A DNA stretch of 64,000 nucleotides from Streptomyces sp. MA5143a (GCF_900290235.1 NZ_OLMK01000047.1:1-64000), one strand, 5' to 3'; shown: positions 39,449 through 47,393, counted from the stretch's first letter. The notes: generated from the letters alone by a model not told the origin. Program-made: numbers and translations.

Positions 39449-41167
39449 TCAGAGGAAGTACAGCCGGTTGAGGGAGACGGAGTCGGCCGGCTCGGAGCGG
39501 AGCGGCTCCCCGTCGAGGGTGACCAGGCCGGTGCGCGGGTCCACGTCGACCGAGCCGGTGCGGGAGTTGTGGATCAGGTCTGCGGGACCGATGCCCCGGG
39601 TGCCGCGCACGGCGACCCGGCGGCGGCGGGTCGGCAGCAGGTCGGCGCCCGCGTCGAGCGCGGCGCGCGCCACGAACGCGACGGAGAGGTCGGCGGCCGT
39701 GGCCCCGTGCGCCCCGAACTGGGGGCCCAGCACGAGGGGTTCGCAGGCGTCAGTGGCCGCGTTGGGATCGCCGACGACGCCGTAGGCCGGGAAGCCGGAC
39801 TTCAGCACCAGCTGGGGTTTGGCGCCGAAGTACTCGGGGCGCCAGAGCACGATGTCGGCGAGCTTGCCGACCTCCAGGGAGCCGATCTCGTGGGCGAGGC
39901 CGTGCGCGATGGCCGGGTTGACGGTGAGCTTGGCGATGTAGCGCAGGACGCGCTCGTTGTCGTGGTCGTCCGGGGCGCCCGACTCGGCCTTCATCTTCCC
40001 GGCCATGGCGAAGGTCCGGCGCACGGTCTCCCCCGCGCGTCCCATGCCCTGCGCGTCGGAGGAGGTGATGCCGATGGCGCCCAGGTCGTGCAGCACGTCC
40101 TCGGCGCCCATCGTCCCGGCGCGGATGCGCTCGCGGGCCAGGGCGGCGTCGCCGGGCAGGTCCGTCTTGAGGCCGTGGGCGGAGACGATCATCCCGAAGT
40201 GTTCGGCGACGGCGTCCCGGCCGAAGGGCAGGGTCGGGTTGGTGGAGGAACCGATGACGTTCGGCACCCCGGCCATCTTCAGCACGTTGGGCACATGGCC
40301 GCCGCCGCAGCCCTCGATGTGGAAGGCGTGGATCGTCCGGCCCTCCAGCACACGCAGGGTGTCCTCGACCGACAGGCACTCGTTCAACCCGTCGCTGTGC
40401 AGGGCCACCTGGACGTCGTGCTCCTCGGCGACCCGCAACGCCGTGTCCAGCGCCCGGGTGTGGGCGCCCATGTCCTCGTGCACCTTGAACCCGGAGGCGC
40501 CGCCCTCGGCGAGGGCCTCGACCAGCGGGGCCTCGTGCGACGACGAACCCCGGCCGAGGAAGCCGATGTTGACCGGCCAGGCGTCGAACGCGGCGAACGC
40601 GTGCCGCAGCGCCCACGGCGAGTTGACCCCGACGCCCCACACCGGCCCGAACTCCTGCCCGATGATCGTGGTCACCCCGGAGGCCAGCGAGGCCTCCATG
40701 ATCCGCGGCGACAGCAGATGGACATGTGTGTCCACGGCCCCCGCGGTGGCGATGAGGCCCTCGCCGGACACGATGGACGTGCCCGTGCCGACCACGACGT
40801 CGACCCCGTCGAGGGTGTCCGGGTTCCCGGCCCGCCCGACGGCGTGGATGCGCCCTTCCCGGATGCCGATCGACACCTTCCGGATGCCCAGCACCGCGTC
40901 GATCACCACGACGTTGCTGATGACCACGTCGCAGGTCTCGCCGACGGCCGCCGCCTTGAGGTGCAGCCCGTCCCGCGCGGTCTTGCCGAAGCCGGCGAGG
41001 AACTCGTCGCCGTACCGCTGGGCGTCGGACTCGACCCGGATCACGAGGCCCGAGTCGCCGAGCCGGAGCCGGTCCCCCGCGCGGGGGCCGTGGGTGGCGG
41101 CGTACGCGTACGGGTCGATCGAGGGGGCCGCCGGGCGGTGCGCCGGGTCGCCGGTGGAGGGGTTCAT
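39449..41167 (-). CDS. ureC: Urease alpha subunit, divergent active-site loop
   Basis: A 572-residue nickel metallohydrolase catalytic subunit. By eye against Klebsiella urease, ligands are kept: His148/His150 (VDTHVHL), carbamylated Lys228 and His230 (GFKVHEDMG), His257 (VALHSDGLNE), His283 (HIEGCGGGHVPN) and Asp371 (SSDAQGMG). Flap His331 and Arg347 are also kept. Differences: the flap Cys becomes Ala330 (VSAHGLKTD), KxHEDWG has Met233 for Trp, and the loop after VTTIIG is GQEFGPVWGVGVNSP, about three residues shorter than the usual GGGTGPA loop. The frame starts at ATG 41167, overlapping ureAB by four bases. No ureD/E/F/G is nearby, so maturation needs genes elsewhere. Probably urease or a urea-derivative hydrolase. 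Confidence 0.92.
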   Translation of the reverse strand: MNPSTGDPAHRPAAPSIDPYAYAATHGPRAGDRLRLGDSGLVIRVESDAQRYGDEFLAGFGKTARDGLHLKAAAVGETCDVVISNVVVIDAVLGIRKVSIGIREGRIHAVGRAGNPDTLDGVDVVVGTGTSIVSGEGLIATAGAVDTHVHLLSPRIMEASLASGVTTIIGQEFGPVWGVGVNSPWALRHAFAAFDAWPVNIGFLGRGSSSHEAPLVEALAEGGASGFKVHEDMGAHTRALDTALRVAEEHDVQVALHSDGLNECLSVEDTLRVLEGRTIHAFHIEGCGGGHVPNVLKMAGVPNVIGSSTNPTLPFGRDAVAEHFGMIVSAHGLKTDLPGDAALARERIRAGTMGAEDVLHDLGAIGITSSDAQGMGRAGETVRRTFAMAGKMKAESGAPDDHDNERVLRYIAKLTVNPAIAHGLAHEIGSLEVGKLADIVLWRPEYFGAKPQLVLKSGFPAYGVVGDPNAATDACEPLVLGPQFGAHGATAADLSVAFVARAALDAGADLLPTRRRRVAVRGTRGIGPADLIHNSRTGSVDVDPRTGLVTLDGEPLRSEPADSVSLNRLYFL

Positions 41168-41844
41168 CGCGCGGCTCCCAGGTATCCGCAGGCGGCGGCC
41201 CTGCGCAGGGCCTCTTCCTTCGCTCCGGGGGCGTCGAGGGGCCCGTCGACGAGCCCCGCGAAGCCGATCGCGATCCGCTCGCCCCCGACGGGCAGCAGCC
41301 CCACGTCCACCCTCTCCCCCGGCCCGAACCGCACCGAGGACCCGGCGGGCACGGCCAGCCGCATCCCGTACGCCTCGGCCCGCGCGAAGTCCAGGCGCGG
41401 GTTGGCCTCGAAGAAGTGGAAGTGGGAGGTGACCGAGACGGGCACGGTGGCCGTGTTGGTCACCGTCAGCCGCACGACCGCCTCGGGGTCCCGGTGCGCG
41501 GGCCCCGGCAGCAGCGCGCCCGGCGCCCGCTCGCCGAGGCCGCCGCCGATCGGGTCCTCGACCACGGCGAGCCGGGAGCCGTCGTCGAAGACGGCCTCGA
41601 CCTGCACCTCGGTGACGACGTCCGCGACACCGGGCAGGACGTCGTCCGGCCCGAGCACCGACCGCGCCCGTGCGATCGCCTCGTCGAGCCTCGCTCCGTC
41701 CCGCGCGGCCTCGCAGACGGTGTCCGCGACGAGGGCGGTCGCCTCGGGCACGTTCAGCCGCAGACCGCGCGCCCGCCGGGCCCGTGCCAGCTCCGCGGCG
41801 CCGAACAGCAGCAGGCGGTCGCGCTCGGTGGGGGTGAGTCGCAT
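41164..41844 (-). CDS. ureAB: Urease gamma-beta fusion subunit
   Basis: A 226-residue fusion of UreA (residues 1-100, MRLTPTERDRLLLFGAAELA, with LRLNVPEATALVADTVCEAA) and UreB (from about 120, DPEAVVRLTVTNTATVPVSV, SHFHFFEANPRLDFARAEAY, FGPGERVDVGLLPVGGERIA). Fusion of these subunits is known in several actinobacteria and in Helicobacter. ATG 41844 follows AGGAGGTG and heads the five-gene operon; the overlap with ureC (ATGA) couples translation. The upstream palindrome at 41872 is the likely operator. Confidence 0.94.
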   Translation of the reverse strand: MRLTPTERDRLLLFGAAELARARRARGLRLNVPEATALVADTVCEAARDGARLDEAIARARSVLGPDDVLPGVADVVTEVQVEAVFDDGSRLAVVEDPIGGGLGERAPGALLPGPAHRDPEAVVRLTVTNTATVPVSVTSHFHFFEANPRLDFARAEAYGMRLAVPAGSSVRFGPGERVDVGLLPVGGERIAIGFAGLVDGPLDAPGAKEEALRRAAACGYLGAAR

Positions 41845-41871
41845 GGGCGGCACCTCCTGGGGCCGGAAGAG

Positions 41872-41888
41872 TTAGAGCGTCACTCTAA
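41872..41888. promoter_or_regulatory. Candidate TetR operator of the urease/agmatine deiminase operon
   Basis: TTAGAG-CGTCA-CTCTAA is a perfect 6-base-arm palindrome, extended by GAG/CTC outside with a one-base bulge. It sits 28 bases upstream of the ureAB ATG, in the minus-strand promoter, and the shape is typical of TetR operators. It is the natural target for the regulator encoded last in the operon. Confidence 0.6.
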
Positions 41889-41973
41889 ACTCAGCGCACA
41901 GGAGGAGGGAAGACCGAGGAGCGGAGTGGTGGCGACTGTTTGAGTGTTGCTCAAAAAAGGATCGGCATACGGA

Positions 41974-42010
41974 AGGGGCCGCCGCGGACGCGTGGTCCGC
42001 GGCGGCCCCT
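41974..42010. terminator. Terminator after ilvE
   Basis: A 15-base perfect stem, AGGGGCCGCCGCGGA (41974-41988) with its complement at 41996-42010, lies 21 bases past the ilvE stop on the minus strand. Confidence 0.85.
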
Positions 42011-42030
42011 GGGCCGAGCCGGTGTGGGTG

Positions 42031-43119
42031 TCAGGCCAGGACGTGCATCCAGCCGTGCTTGTCCTCGACCGTGCCGCGCTGGATGTCCAGCAGGGCCTCA
42101 CGGAGCTTGAGGGTGACGGGGCCGGGCTCGCCGCCGGACTGCTGCCAGGCGGCGGCGGTGCGCTTGACCGTGCCGACGGGCGTGATGACCGCGGCGGTGC
42201 CGCAGGCGAAGACCTCGGTGAGGGCGCCGCTCTCGGCGTCGGCCTGCCACTGGTCGATGGAGATGCGGCCCTCCTCGGCGGGGTGGCCGAGGTCGGCGGC
42301 GACGGTCAGCAGGGAGTCACGGGTGACGCCCTCCAGGATCGAGCCGGTGAGGGACGGGGTGACGATGCGGTCGCCGTACACGAAGTACAGGTTCATGCCG
42401 CCGAGTTCCTCGACCCACTTCCGCTCGACCGCGTCGAGGTAGCAGACCTGGGCGCAGCCCTCGGCGGCGGCCTCGGCCTGGGCCAGCAGGGACGCGGCGT
42501 AGTTGCCGCCGGTCTTGGCGTCGCCCATGCCGCCGGGGACGGCGCGGACGTGGTCCTCGGAGACCCAGATGGAGACGGGCTTGACGCCACCGGGGAAGTA
42601 GGCGCCGGCCGGGGAGGCGATGACCAGGAAGAGGTACTCGTTGGCCGGCTTCACGCCCAGGCCGACCTCGGTGGCGATCATGAAGGGGCGCAGGTAGAGG
42701 GACTCCTCCCCGCCGTGCGCGGGCACCCATGCCTGGTCCTGCTGGACCAGCAGGTCGCACGCCTCGATGAAGGTCTCCACCGGCAGCTCGGGCATCGCGA
42801 GGCGCCGGGCGGACTTCTGGAAGCGCAGGGCGTTCATCTCCGGGCGGAACGTGGCCACGGAGCCGTCGGGCCGGCGGTACGCCTTGAGGCCCTCGAAGAT
42901 CTCCTGCGCGTAGTGCAGGGTCATGTTCGCGGGGTCGAGGGAGAGCGGGCCGTACGGCACGAGCTGCCCGTCGTGCCAGCCACGGCCCTCGGTCCACTTG
43001 ATCGTCACCATGTGGTCGGTGAAGTGGCGGCCGAAGCCGGGGTTGGCCAGGATCGCCTCGCGCTCGGCATCCGAGAGCGGATGGGCGGACGGCTTCAGCT
43101 CGATCGTGGGCGTCGTCAT
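42031..43119 (-). CDS. ilvE: Branched-chain amino-acid aminotransferase
   Basis: A 362-residue fold-type IV PLP enzyme, the last step of leucine, isoleucine and valine synthesis. It contains GFGRHFTDHMVTIKWTEGRG, LHYAQEIFEGLKAYRRPDGS, the PLP lysine in GDAKTGGNYAASLLAQAEA, and NLYFVYGDRIVTPSLTGSIL, LEGVTRDSLLTVAADLGHPA with the phosphate-binding loop. It is preceded by 319 bases of leader and followed by the terminator at 41974. It sits beside leuB but has its own promoter region. Confidence 0.96.
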   Translation of the reverse strand: MTTPTIELKPSAHPLSDAEREAILANPGFGRHFTDHMVTIKWTEGRGWHDGQLVPYGPLSLDPANMTLHYAQEIFEGLKAYRRPDGSVATFRPEMNALRFQKSARRLAMPELPVETFIEACDLLVQQDQAWVPAHGGEESLYLRPFMIATEVGLGVKPANEYLFLVIASPAGAYFPGGVKPVSIWVSEDHVRAVPGGMGDAKTGGNYAASLLAQAEAAAEGCAQVCYLDAVERKWVEELGGMNLYFVYGDRIVTPSLTGSILEGVTRDSLLTVAADLGHPAEEGRISIDQWQADAESGALTEVFACGTAAVITPVGTVKRTAAAWQQSGGEPGPVTLKLREALLDIQRGTVEDKHGWMHVLA

Positions 43120-43438
43120 GAGTGATGTCCTTCACCGGTTGTGTGTGACGGGCCGCGCTCACGCCCCGCCACTGCCAGTGGCCAGTGTTTGGACGTCCGA
43201 GCATTCCCTCATTCCGCGGCACCTCGTTCGATTATCGCCCGGCGGGGGGCGTGGACGAAACGTGGATGACCGTGGACGAAAACGGTGCGATGCGGCCCAG
43301 GGGATGATGGTGACACCCGACGGGAGCATGCGGAAGCCGCCGGGTGCGATGCGACCCGGCGGCTTTCGAAGGGCTCCCCCTCGGTGGACCGGGGCCGCGG
43401 GGCTCCGGGTCCGGGGGAGTTCTCGAGTGCTCGGCGGG
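43120..43438. other. 319-base gap with leuB terminator and ilvE promoter region
   Basis: The leuB terminator is at 43331-43368. Towards ilvE there is a CGTGGA(C/T)GA(A/C) motif three times between 43249 and 43281 and a CACTG-CC-AGTG inverted repeat at about 43171. No gene or leader peptide with a run of branched-chain codons was recognised. Confidence 0.5.
43331..43368. terminator. Terminator after leuB
   Basis: CGGAAGCCGCCGGGT pairs with ACCCGGCGGCTTTCG, 15 pairs with one G-T, around an 8-base loop. It is 70 bases past the leuB stop on the minus strand. Confidence 0.8.
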
Positions 43439-44482
43439 TCAGCCGGCTACTCGTACGGCGAGGGCGTCGCCGATCTCGTTCGTCGAACGGGCGGGCTTGC
43501 CGACGCGCTCCGCGAGATCGGCGGAGACGGCCTCCTCGATACGCGCGGCCTCGGCCTCGTAGCCGAGGTGGCGCAGGAGCAGGGCGACGGACAGGACCGT
43601 GGCGGACGGGTCGGCCTTGCCCTGGCCGGCGATGTCCGGGGCCGAGCCGTGGACGGGCTCGAACATGGACGGGAACTCGCCGGACGGGTTGATGTTCCCG
43701 GAGGCCGCGACGCCGATGCCGCCGGAGACGGCCGCGGCGAGGTCGGTGATGATGTCGCCGAAGAGGTTGTCGGTGACGATCACGTCGAAGCGGCCGGGGT
43801 CGGTGACCAGGTAGATGGTCGCGGCGTCGACGTGGATGTAGTCGGTGGTGACCTCGGGGAACTCCTCGGCCACCTTGGTGAAGATGTTGGTCCACAGGTG
43901 GCCCGCGAAGGTCAGCACGTTGTTCTTGTGGACCAGCGTGAGCTTCTTGCGGGGGCGGGCCTGGGCACGGGCGAAGGCGTCGCGGACGACACGCTCGACA
44001 CCGAAGGCCGTGTTCACGGAGACCTCGGTGGCGACCTCCTGCGGGGTGCCCTTGCGGATGGTGCCGCCGTTGCCGGTGTACGGGCCCTCGGTGCCCTCGC
44101 GGACCACGACGAAGTCGATCTCCGGCTGGCCGGCGAGCGGGGTGGCGACACCCGGCAGCAGCTTCGACGGACGCAGGTTCACATGGTGGTCGAAGGCGAA
44201 GCGCAGCTTGAGCAGGAAGCCGCGCTCCAGGACGCCGGAGGGGACGCTCGGGTCGCCGATCGCGCCCAGCAGGATGGCGTCGTGCCGCTTCAGCGCGTCG
44301 AGGTCGGCGTCGGTGAGGGTCTCACCGGTGGCGTGGTAGCGCTGGGCGCCGAAGTCGTACTCCTTGGTCTCCAGCTTCACATCCTGCGGAAGGACGGCGG
44401 AGAGGACCTTGAGACCCTGGGCCACGACTTCCTGACCGATGCCGTCACCGGGGATCACTGCGAGATTGAGGCTGCGAGACAT
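43439..44482 (-). CDS. leuB: 3-isopropylmalate dehydrogenase
   Basis: A 347-residue NAD-dependent oxidative decarboxylase of leucine synthesis. The protein starts SRSLNLAVIPGDGIGQEVVA, then ILLGAIGDPSVPSGVLERGF, VVREGTEGPYTGNGG with the substrate arginines, LVHKNNVLTFAG and the conserved FDVIVTDNLFGDIITDLAAA, FEPVHGSAPDIAGQGKADP for NAD binding. ATG 44482 has GGAG 13 bases upstream. The much longer open frame upstream is antisense to the phosphatase. Divergent from that gene across 144 bases. Confidence 0.96.
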   Translation of the reverse strand: MSRSLNLAVIPGDGIGQEVVAQGLKVLSAVLPQDVKLETKEYDFGAQRYHATGETLTDADLDALKRHDAILLGAIGDPSVPSGVLERGFLLKLRFAFDHHVNLRPSKLLPGVATPLAGQPEIDFVVVREGTEGPYTGNGGTIRKGTPQEVATEVSVNTAFGVERVVRDAFARAQARPRKKLTLVHKNNVLTFAGHLWTNIFTKVAEEFPEVTTDYIHVDAATIYLVTDPGRFDVIVTDNLFGDIITDLAAAVSGGIGVAASGNINPSGEFPSMFEPVHGSAPDIAGQGKADPSATVLSVALLLRHLGYEAEAARIEEAVSADLAERVGKPARSTNEIGDALAVRVAG

Positions 44483-44565
44483 GTGCGGCACCGTACTCCT
44501 TGTCCCACGGGATGACACGCGCTGTCCGCGATATGGACGCGCGGGGGTGGCGTCGGCACCGATCC

Positions 44566-44605
44566 GTTGACCGGCGTTCACCCGTGTGTTTGCCGGGAGT
44601 TGGCA
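44566..44605 (+). promoter_or_regulatory. PHO-box-like direct repeats upstream of the phosphatase gene
   Basis: Four heptamers related to GTTCACC occur in the same orientation: GTTGACC at 44566, GTTCACC at 44576, GTTTGCC at 44588 and GTTGGCA at 44599, spaced 10, 12 and 11 bases. This matches the 11-base direct-repeat pattern bound by Streptomyces PhoP. It begins 61 bases upstream of the phosphatase ATG. Confidence 0.65.
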
Positions 44606-44626
44606 TCTGCTGGGAAGTTGCCCAGC

Positions 44627-46225
44627 ATGACTGCGCCATCCAGGGGGACGCCCCCCGGACTCCCCGTCCCCGACGTCGGCATCCCCGAGCAGCTGGCCCG
44701 CCGTCTCAGCATGCCGGAACAGTACGAGTACCTGCGCACCAAGCTGACGCGGCGGCGCACGCTGGTGACCGCCGGGGCGGTGGCCGGCGGGCTGCTGACC
44801 GGCTGTTCCGGGTCGGGCACGACGACCGGGCGGTCCCCCTCGCCCTCCGTCACGGCCACGGAACGGGTGCCCGCCTCGGCCGTGGTGCCCTTCGGCCGCC
44901 ATCTCGCCTTCGGCGCCGACCCGAAGACACAGATGCGGATCTCCTGGCAGCTGCCGGCGGCCGTCAAGAAGCCCTTCGTGCGGGTGGGGCTGCGCCCCGA
45001 GGAGCTGAGCCGGCGCGTCGACGCCGAGATCCGCGACCTGTACACCCCCGAACTCCAGGGCGTGCGCCCGGCGTTCGAGCAGTACTACGTGCACGCGGCC
45101 CTGGACGGCCTGAAGCCCGGCACGACGTACTACTACGGCGTGGGCCACGAGGGCTTCGACCCGGCCGCGCCGGCCCACCGCGGGACGATCACCGCCTTCC
45201 GTACGGCGCCCGCGCGTCCGGAACGGTTCGTGTTCACCGCCTTCGGCGACCAGGGCGTCAGCAAGGACGCGCTCGCCAACGACCATGTGCTGCTGCGGGA
45301 GAGCCCCGCCTTCCATCTCCACGCGGGCGACATCTGCTACGCGGACACCACCGGCCACGGCGAGAAGTCGGACTCCTACGACCCCGGCTTCTGGGACCTG
45401 TTCCTCAAGCAGAACGAGCTGGTGGCGAAGTCGGTGCCCTGGATGGTGACGACCGGCAACCACGACATGGAGGCCTGGTACTCACCGGACGGCTACGGCG
45501 GCCAAGTGGCCCGCTGGTCGCTCCCGGACAGCGGCTTCGACCCGCGCGGGGCGCCGGGCGTGTACTCGTTCGTCTACGGCAACGTCGGCGTGGTCGCGCT
45601 CGACGCGAACGACGTGTCGTACGAGATCCCGGCCAATCTGGGCCACACGGACGGCAGACAGACCAAGTGGCTCGACATGCGGCTTCGCGAGCTACGGGCC
45701 GACAAGTCGGTGGACTTCATCGTGGTCTATTTCCACCACTGCGCGTACTCCACCTCACGCCACGCGTCCGACGGGGGTGTGCGCGCCGAGTGGGTTCCGC
45801 TGTTCGCCAAGCACCAAGTGGACCTGGTGATCAACGGGCACAACCACGCGTACGAGCGGACCGACGCCATCAAGAACGGCGAGGTCGGCAGGCCGGTGCC
45901 GATCGGCGGGTCGACCGACCCGACACGGGACGGCATCGTGTACGTCACCGCGGGCGGGGGCGGCAAGGAGCTGTACGCGTTCCCCCCGGGCGTGAAGGAC
46001 AGCTACGAGGGCAAGGTCCATGACCTCGACTCGATCGAGTCCTTCCGGTGGACGAAGTCCAAGGACCGGAAGACGGAGGTCGTGCAGTGGTCCCGCGTCC
46101 GCTACACCGGCTTCTCGTTCCTGTCGGTGGAGGCGGAGACGGGGCCGAGGCCCCGGCTCAAGGTGTCGGCGCTCGCCCAGGACGGCAGGCGCATCGACCA
46201 CTTCGAGGTGCGGCGCGGCGCGTGA
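44627..46225 (+). CDS. Tat-exported purple-acid-phosphatase-like metallophosphoesterase lipoprotein
   Basis: 532 residues. A twin-arginine signal with lipobox, TKLTRRRTLVTAGAVAGGLL then TGCSGSGT, implies Tat export and lipid anchoring. A fibronectin-like N-domain (MRISWQLPAAVKKPFVRVGL; TTYYYGVGHEG) precedes the metallophosphoesterase core with FTAFGDQGVS, HLHAGDICYAD, TTGNHDMEAW, VYFHHCAYS and NGHNHAYERT, the five metal-binding blocks of purple acid phosphatases. Probably hydrolyses phosphomonoesters outside the cell. The start ATG 44627 follows GGGAAG; an in-frame start at 44567 adds 20 residues without homology and would overlap the PHO-like repeats. The PHO-like repeats suggest induction by phosphate starvation. 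Confidence 0.92.
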   Translation: MTAPSRGTPPGLPVPDVGIPEQLARRLSMPEQYEYLRTKLTRRRTLVTAGAVAGGLLTGCSGSGTTTGRSPSPSVTATERVPASAVVPFGRHLAFGADPKTQMRISWQLPAAVKKPFVRVGLRPEELSRRVDAEIRDLYTPELQGVRPAFEQYYVHAALDGLKPGTTYYYGVGHEGFDPAAPAHRGTITAFRTAPARPERFVFTAFGDQGVSKDALANDHVLLRESPAFHLHAGDICYADTTGHGEKSDSYDPGFWDLFLKQNELVAKSVPWMVTTGNHDMEAWYSPDGYGGQVARWSLPDSGFDPRGAPGVYSFVYGNVGVVALDANDVSYEIPANLGHTDGRQTKWLDMRLRELRADKSVDFIVVYFHHCAYSTSRHASDGGVRAEWVPLFAKHQVDLVINGHNHAYERTDAIKNGEVGRPVPIGGSTDPTRDGIVYVTAGGGGKELYAFPPGVKDSYEGKVHDLDSIESFRWTKSKDRKTEVVQWSRVRYTGFSFLSVEAETGPRPRLKVSALAQDGRRIDHFEVRRGA

Positions 46226-46286
46226 GCCGATGCCCCACGGCCGTGCCGCACCCCGAACGGGTGCGGCTCCCGGCTGGTGGGGCGGC

Positions 46287-46418
46287 TCAGTGCCCGGTGG
46301 AGCCGCCGTTGTCCCTGCGGTCGAGGGCGCGCTGGAGGGCGGCGGCGGCGTTCTTGCGGTCGGACTCGGTGGTCCGGGAAACGTGGCGGACTCGGCGGCG
46401 GACAGTCGTCTCGGCCAT
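46287..46418 (-). CDS. Small 43-aa basic hypothetical protein
   Basis: From ATG 46418, preceded by AAGGAG, it encodes AETTVRRRVRHVSRTTESDR and KNAAAALQRALDRRDNGGS before the stop at 46287. It is basic, likely helical, with no signal or membrane helix. A good ribosome site and G/C-rich third positions support it as real. I believe a similar tiny gene sits here in related strains; function unknown. Confidence 0.6.
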   Translation of the reverse strand: MAETTVRRRVRHVSRTTESDRKNAAAALQRALDRRDNGGSTGH

Positions 46419-46746
46419 GGGGAATCGACTCCTTCGAGGCATTCCGGAGTACAGGAGCGGAGGGCTGTGAGACTCCCCCACTGCCCAAAGGGCGTGCTAA
46501 AGGGCGTGGGAGGTGCCCCCGGATGGGCCGGGGAGCGGGGCCGCAGGGGTTGCCTGCCTAGGGCCTCCGGCTCACGACCGCCATTCGCTGGGTCGAGCGA
46601 GACGTTCGGCTCCTACAAAGCTAAGCGAGGCCGGGGCATCTGTCTCCACAATTAATCGGACTTCCTACTATCTGAGACGGCGGATTGGGTCACACCCCTC
46701 TGACCTGCGCGTTCTTCCGTGCCCCGATTCCCCGGACGGCGCCGGA
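46419..46746. other. 328-base gap without a clear gene
   Basis: No convincing frame. The region probably has the promoter of the 43-aa gene (AT-richer segment around 46620-46680, with CTACTATCTGAGAC) and downstream sequence of the AAC(2')-like gene. A string of direct repeats AAAGGGCGTG occurs twice at 46485-46510. Confidence 0.5.
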
Positions 46747-47289
46747 TCAGAGCACGTCGCCGTCCCGCCAGTCGAAGACCAGCTCGGCCCCGGGATCGTC
46801 CACGGCGGCGGGCGCGGGCCACACGTACACGGAGCCCTCCTCCTCGGGCAGCCGGACCACCCCGTCGGGGCCGAGCGCGCTGATCCTTCCGGCCCACACC
46901 CGCCAGCCGCGGCCGGTGTACAGCTGGGCGCCCTCGTCGCTCGCGGAGAGCGCGCCGAGGTCGTAGGCGCGGATGACGACGCCTTCCAGGGCGGCCATGA
47001 TCCGGGCGCCGATCCCGGTCCGCCGCACGTCCCGGCGTACGGCGACCCCCTCGACGTAGCCGACGCGCAGCCACCGCGCCCCGTGCCGGGCCCGCCGCAT
47101 GACGACCGCGCCGTGTCCGGCGAGTCCCCGCTCGTCGTGGACGAGCGCGTGCACGCCGCCCAGGGTGTGGTCCCAGTCCTCCGGCGAGAAGTCGGCGTCG
47201 AAGGCGTCGTACAACAGCCCTCGAACGGCGCCGAGTTCGGCGGGGGTGAGGTCGGCGGTGTGCGCGGTGCGGACTCCGGGTGCGGTCAT
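46747..47289 (-). CDS. GNAT acetyltransferase similar to aminoglycoside 2'-N-acetyltransferase, AAC(2')-I
   Basis: A 180-residue GNAT enzyme. The sequence FDADFSPEDWDHTLGGVHAL, the CoA-binding VGYVEGVAVRRDVRRTGIGA, LGALSASDEGAQLYTGRGW and the C-terminal AELVFDWRDGDVL closely match mycobacterial AAC(2')-Ic, including the DWEHTLGG-like and CDWRAGDVW-like blocks. Such genes are chromosomal in mycobacteria and give low-level aminoglycoside acetylation; a physiological role (for example in cell-wall or other amine acetylation) is also proposed. ATG 47289 is the likely start; an upstream frame is open. Single-gene unit, convergent with neither neighbour. Confidence 0.85.
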   Translation of the reverse strand: MTAPGVRTAHTADLTPAELGAVRGLLYDAFDADFSPEDWDHTLGGVHALVHDERGLAGHGAVVMRRARHGARWLRVGYVEGVAVRRDVRRTGIGARIMAALEGVVIRAYDLGALSASDEGAQLYTGRGWRVWAGRISALGPDGVVRLPEEEGSVYVWPAPAAVDDPGAELVFDWRDGDVL

Positions 47290-47355
47290 CACCTCATTGT
47301 CGCGGCGGCCGGGCGGGCGAGGGCCGCCGGGCCGGTCGCGGGGACGCGGAGACAC

Positions 47356-47393
47356 GACAGCGGGCCGGATCGAGGAGGATCCGGCCCGCTGTC
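47356..47393. terminator. Terminator after pruA
   Basis: A 16-base stem, GACAGCGGGCCGGATC (47356-47371) with GATCCGGCCCGCTGTC (47378-47393), and a 6-base loop, ends 13 bases before the pruA stop on the minus strand. Confidence 0.85.

Noticed and set aside
37917..39785. Long plus-strand frames opposite agmatine deiminase and ureC (also 39569-41875)
   Set aside because: They are antisense to genes with intact catalytic motifs.
39449..41167. Initial reading that urease catalytic flap His was lost
   Set aside because: Counting residues between the conserved His283 and Asp371 gave a gapless alignment in which flap His is kept as His331; only the Cys is changed to Ala.
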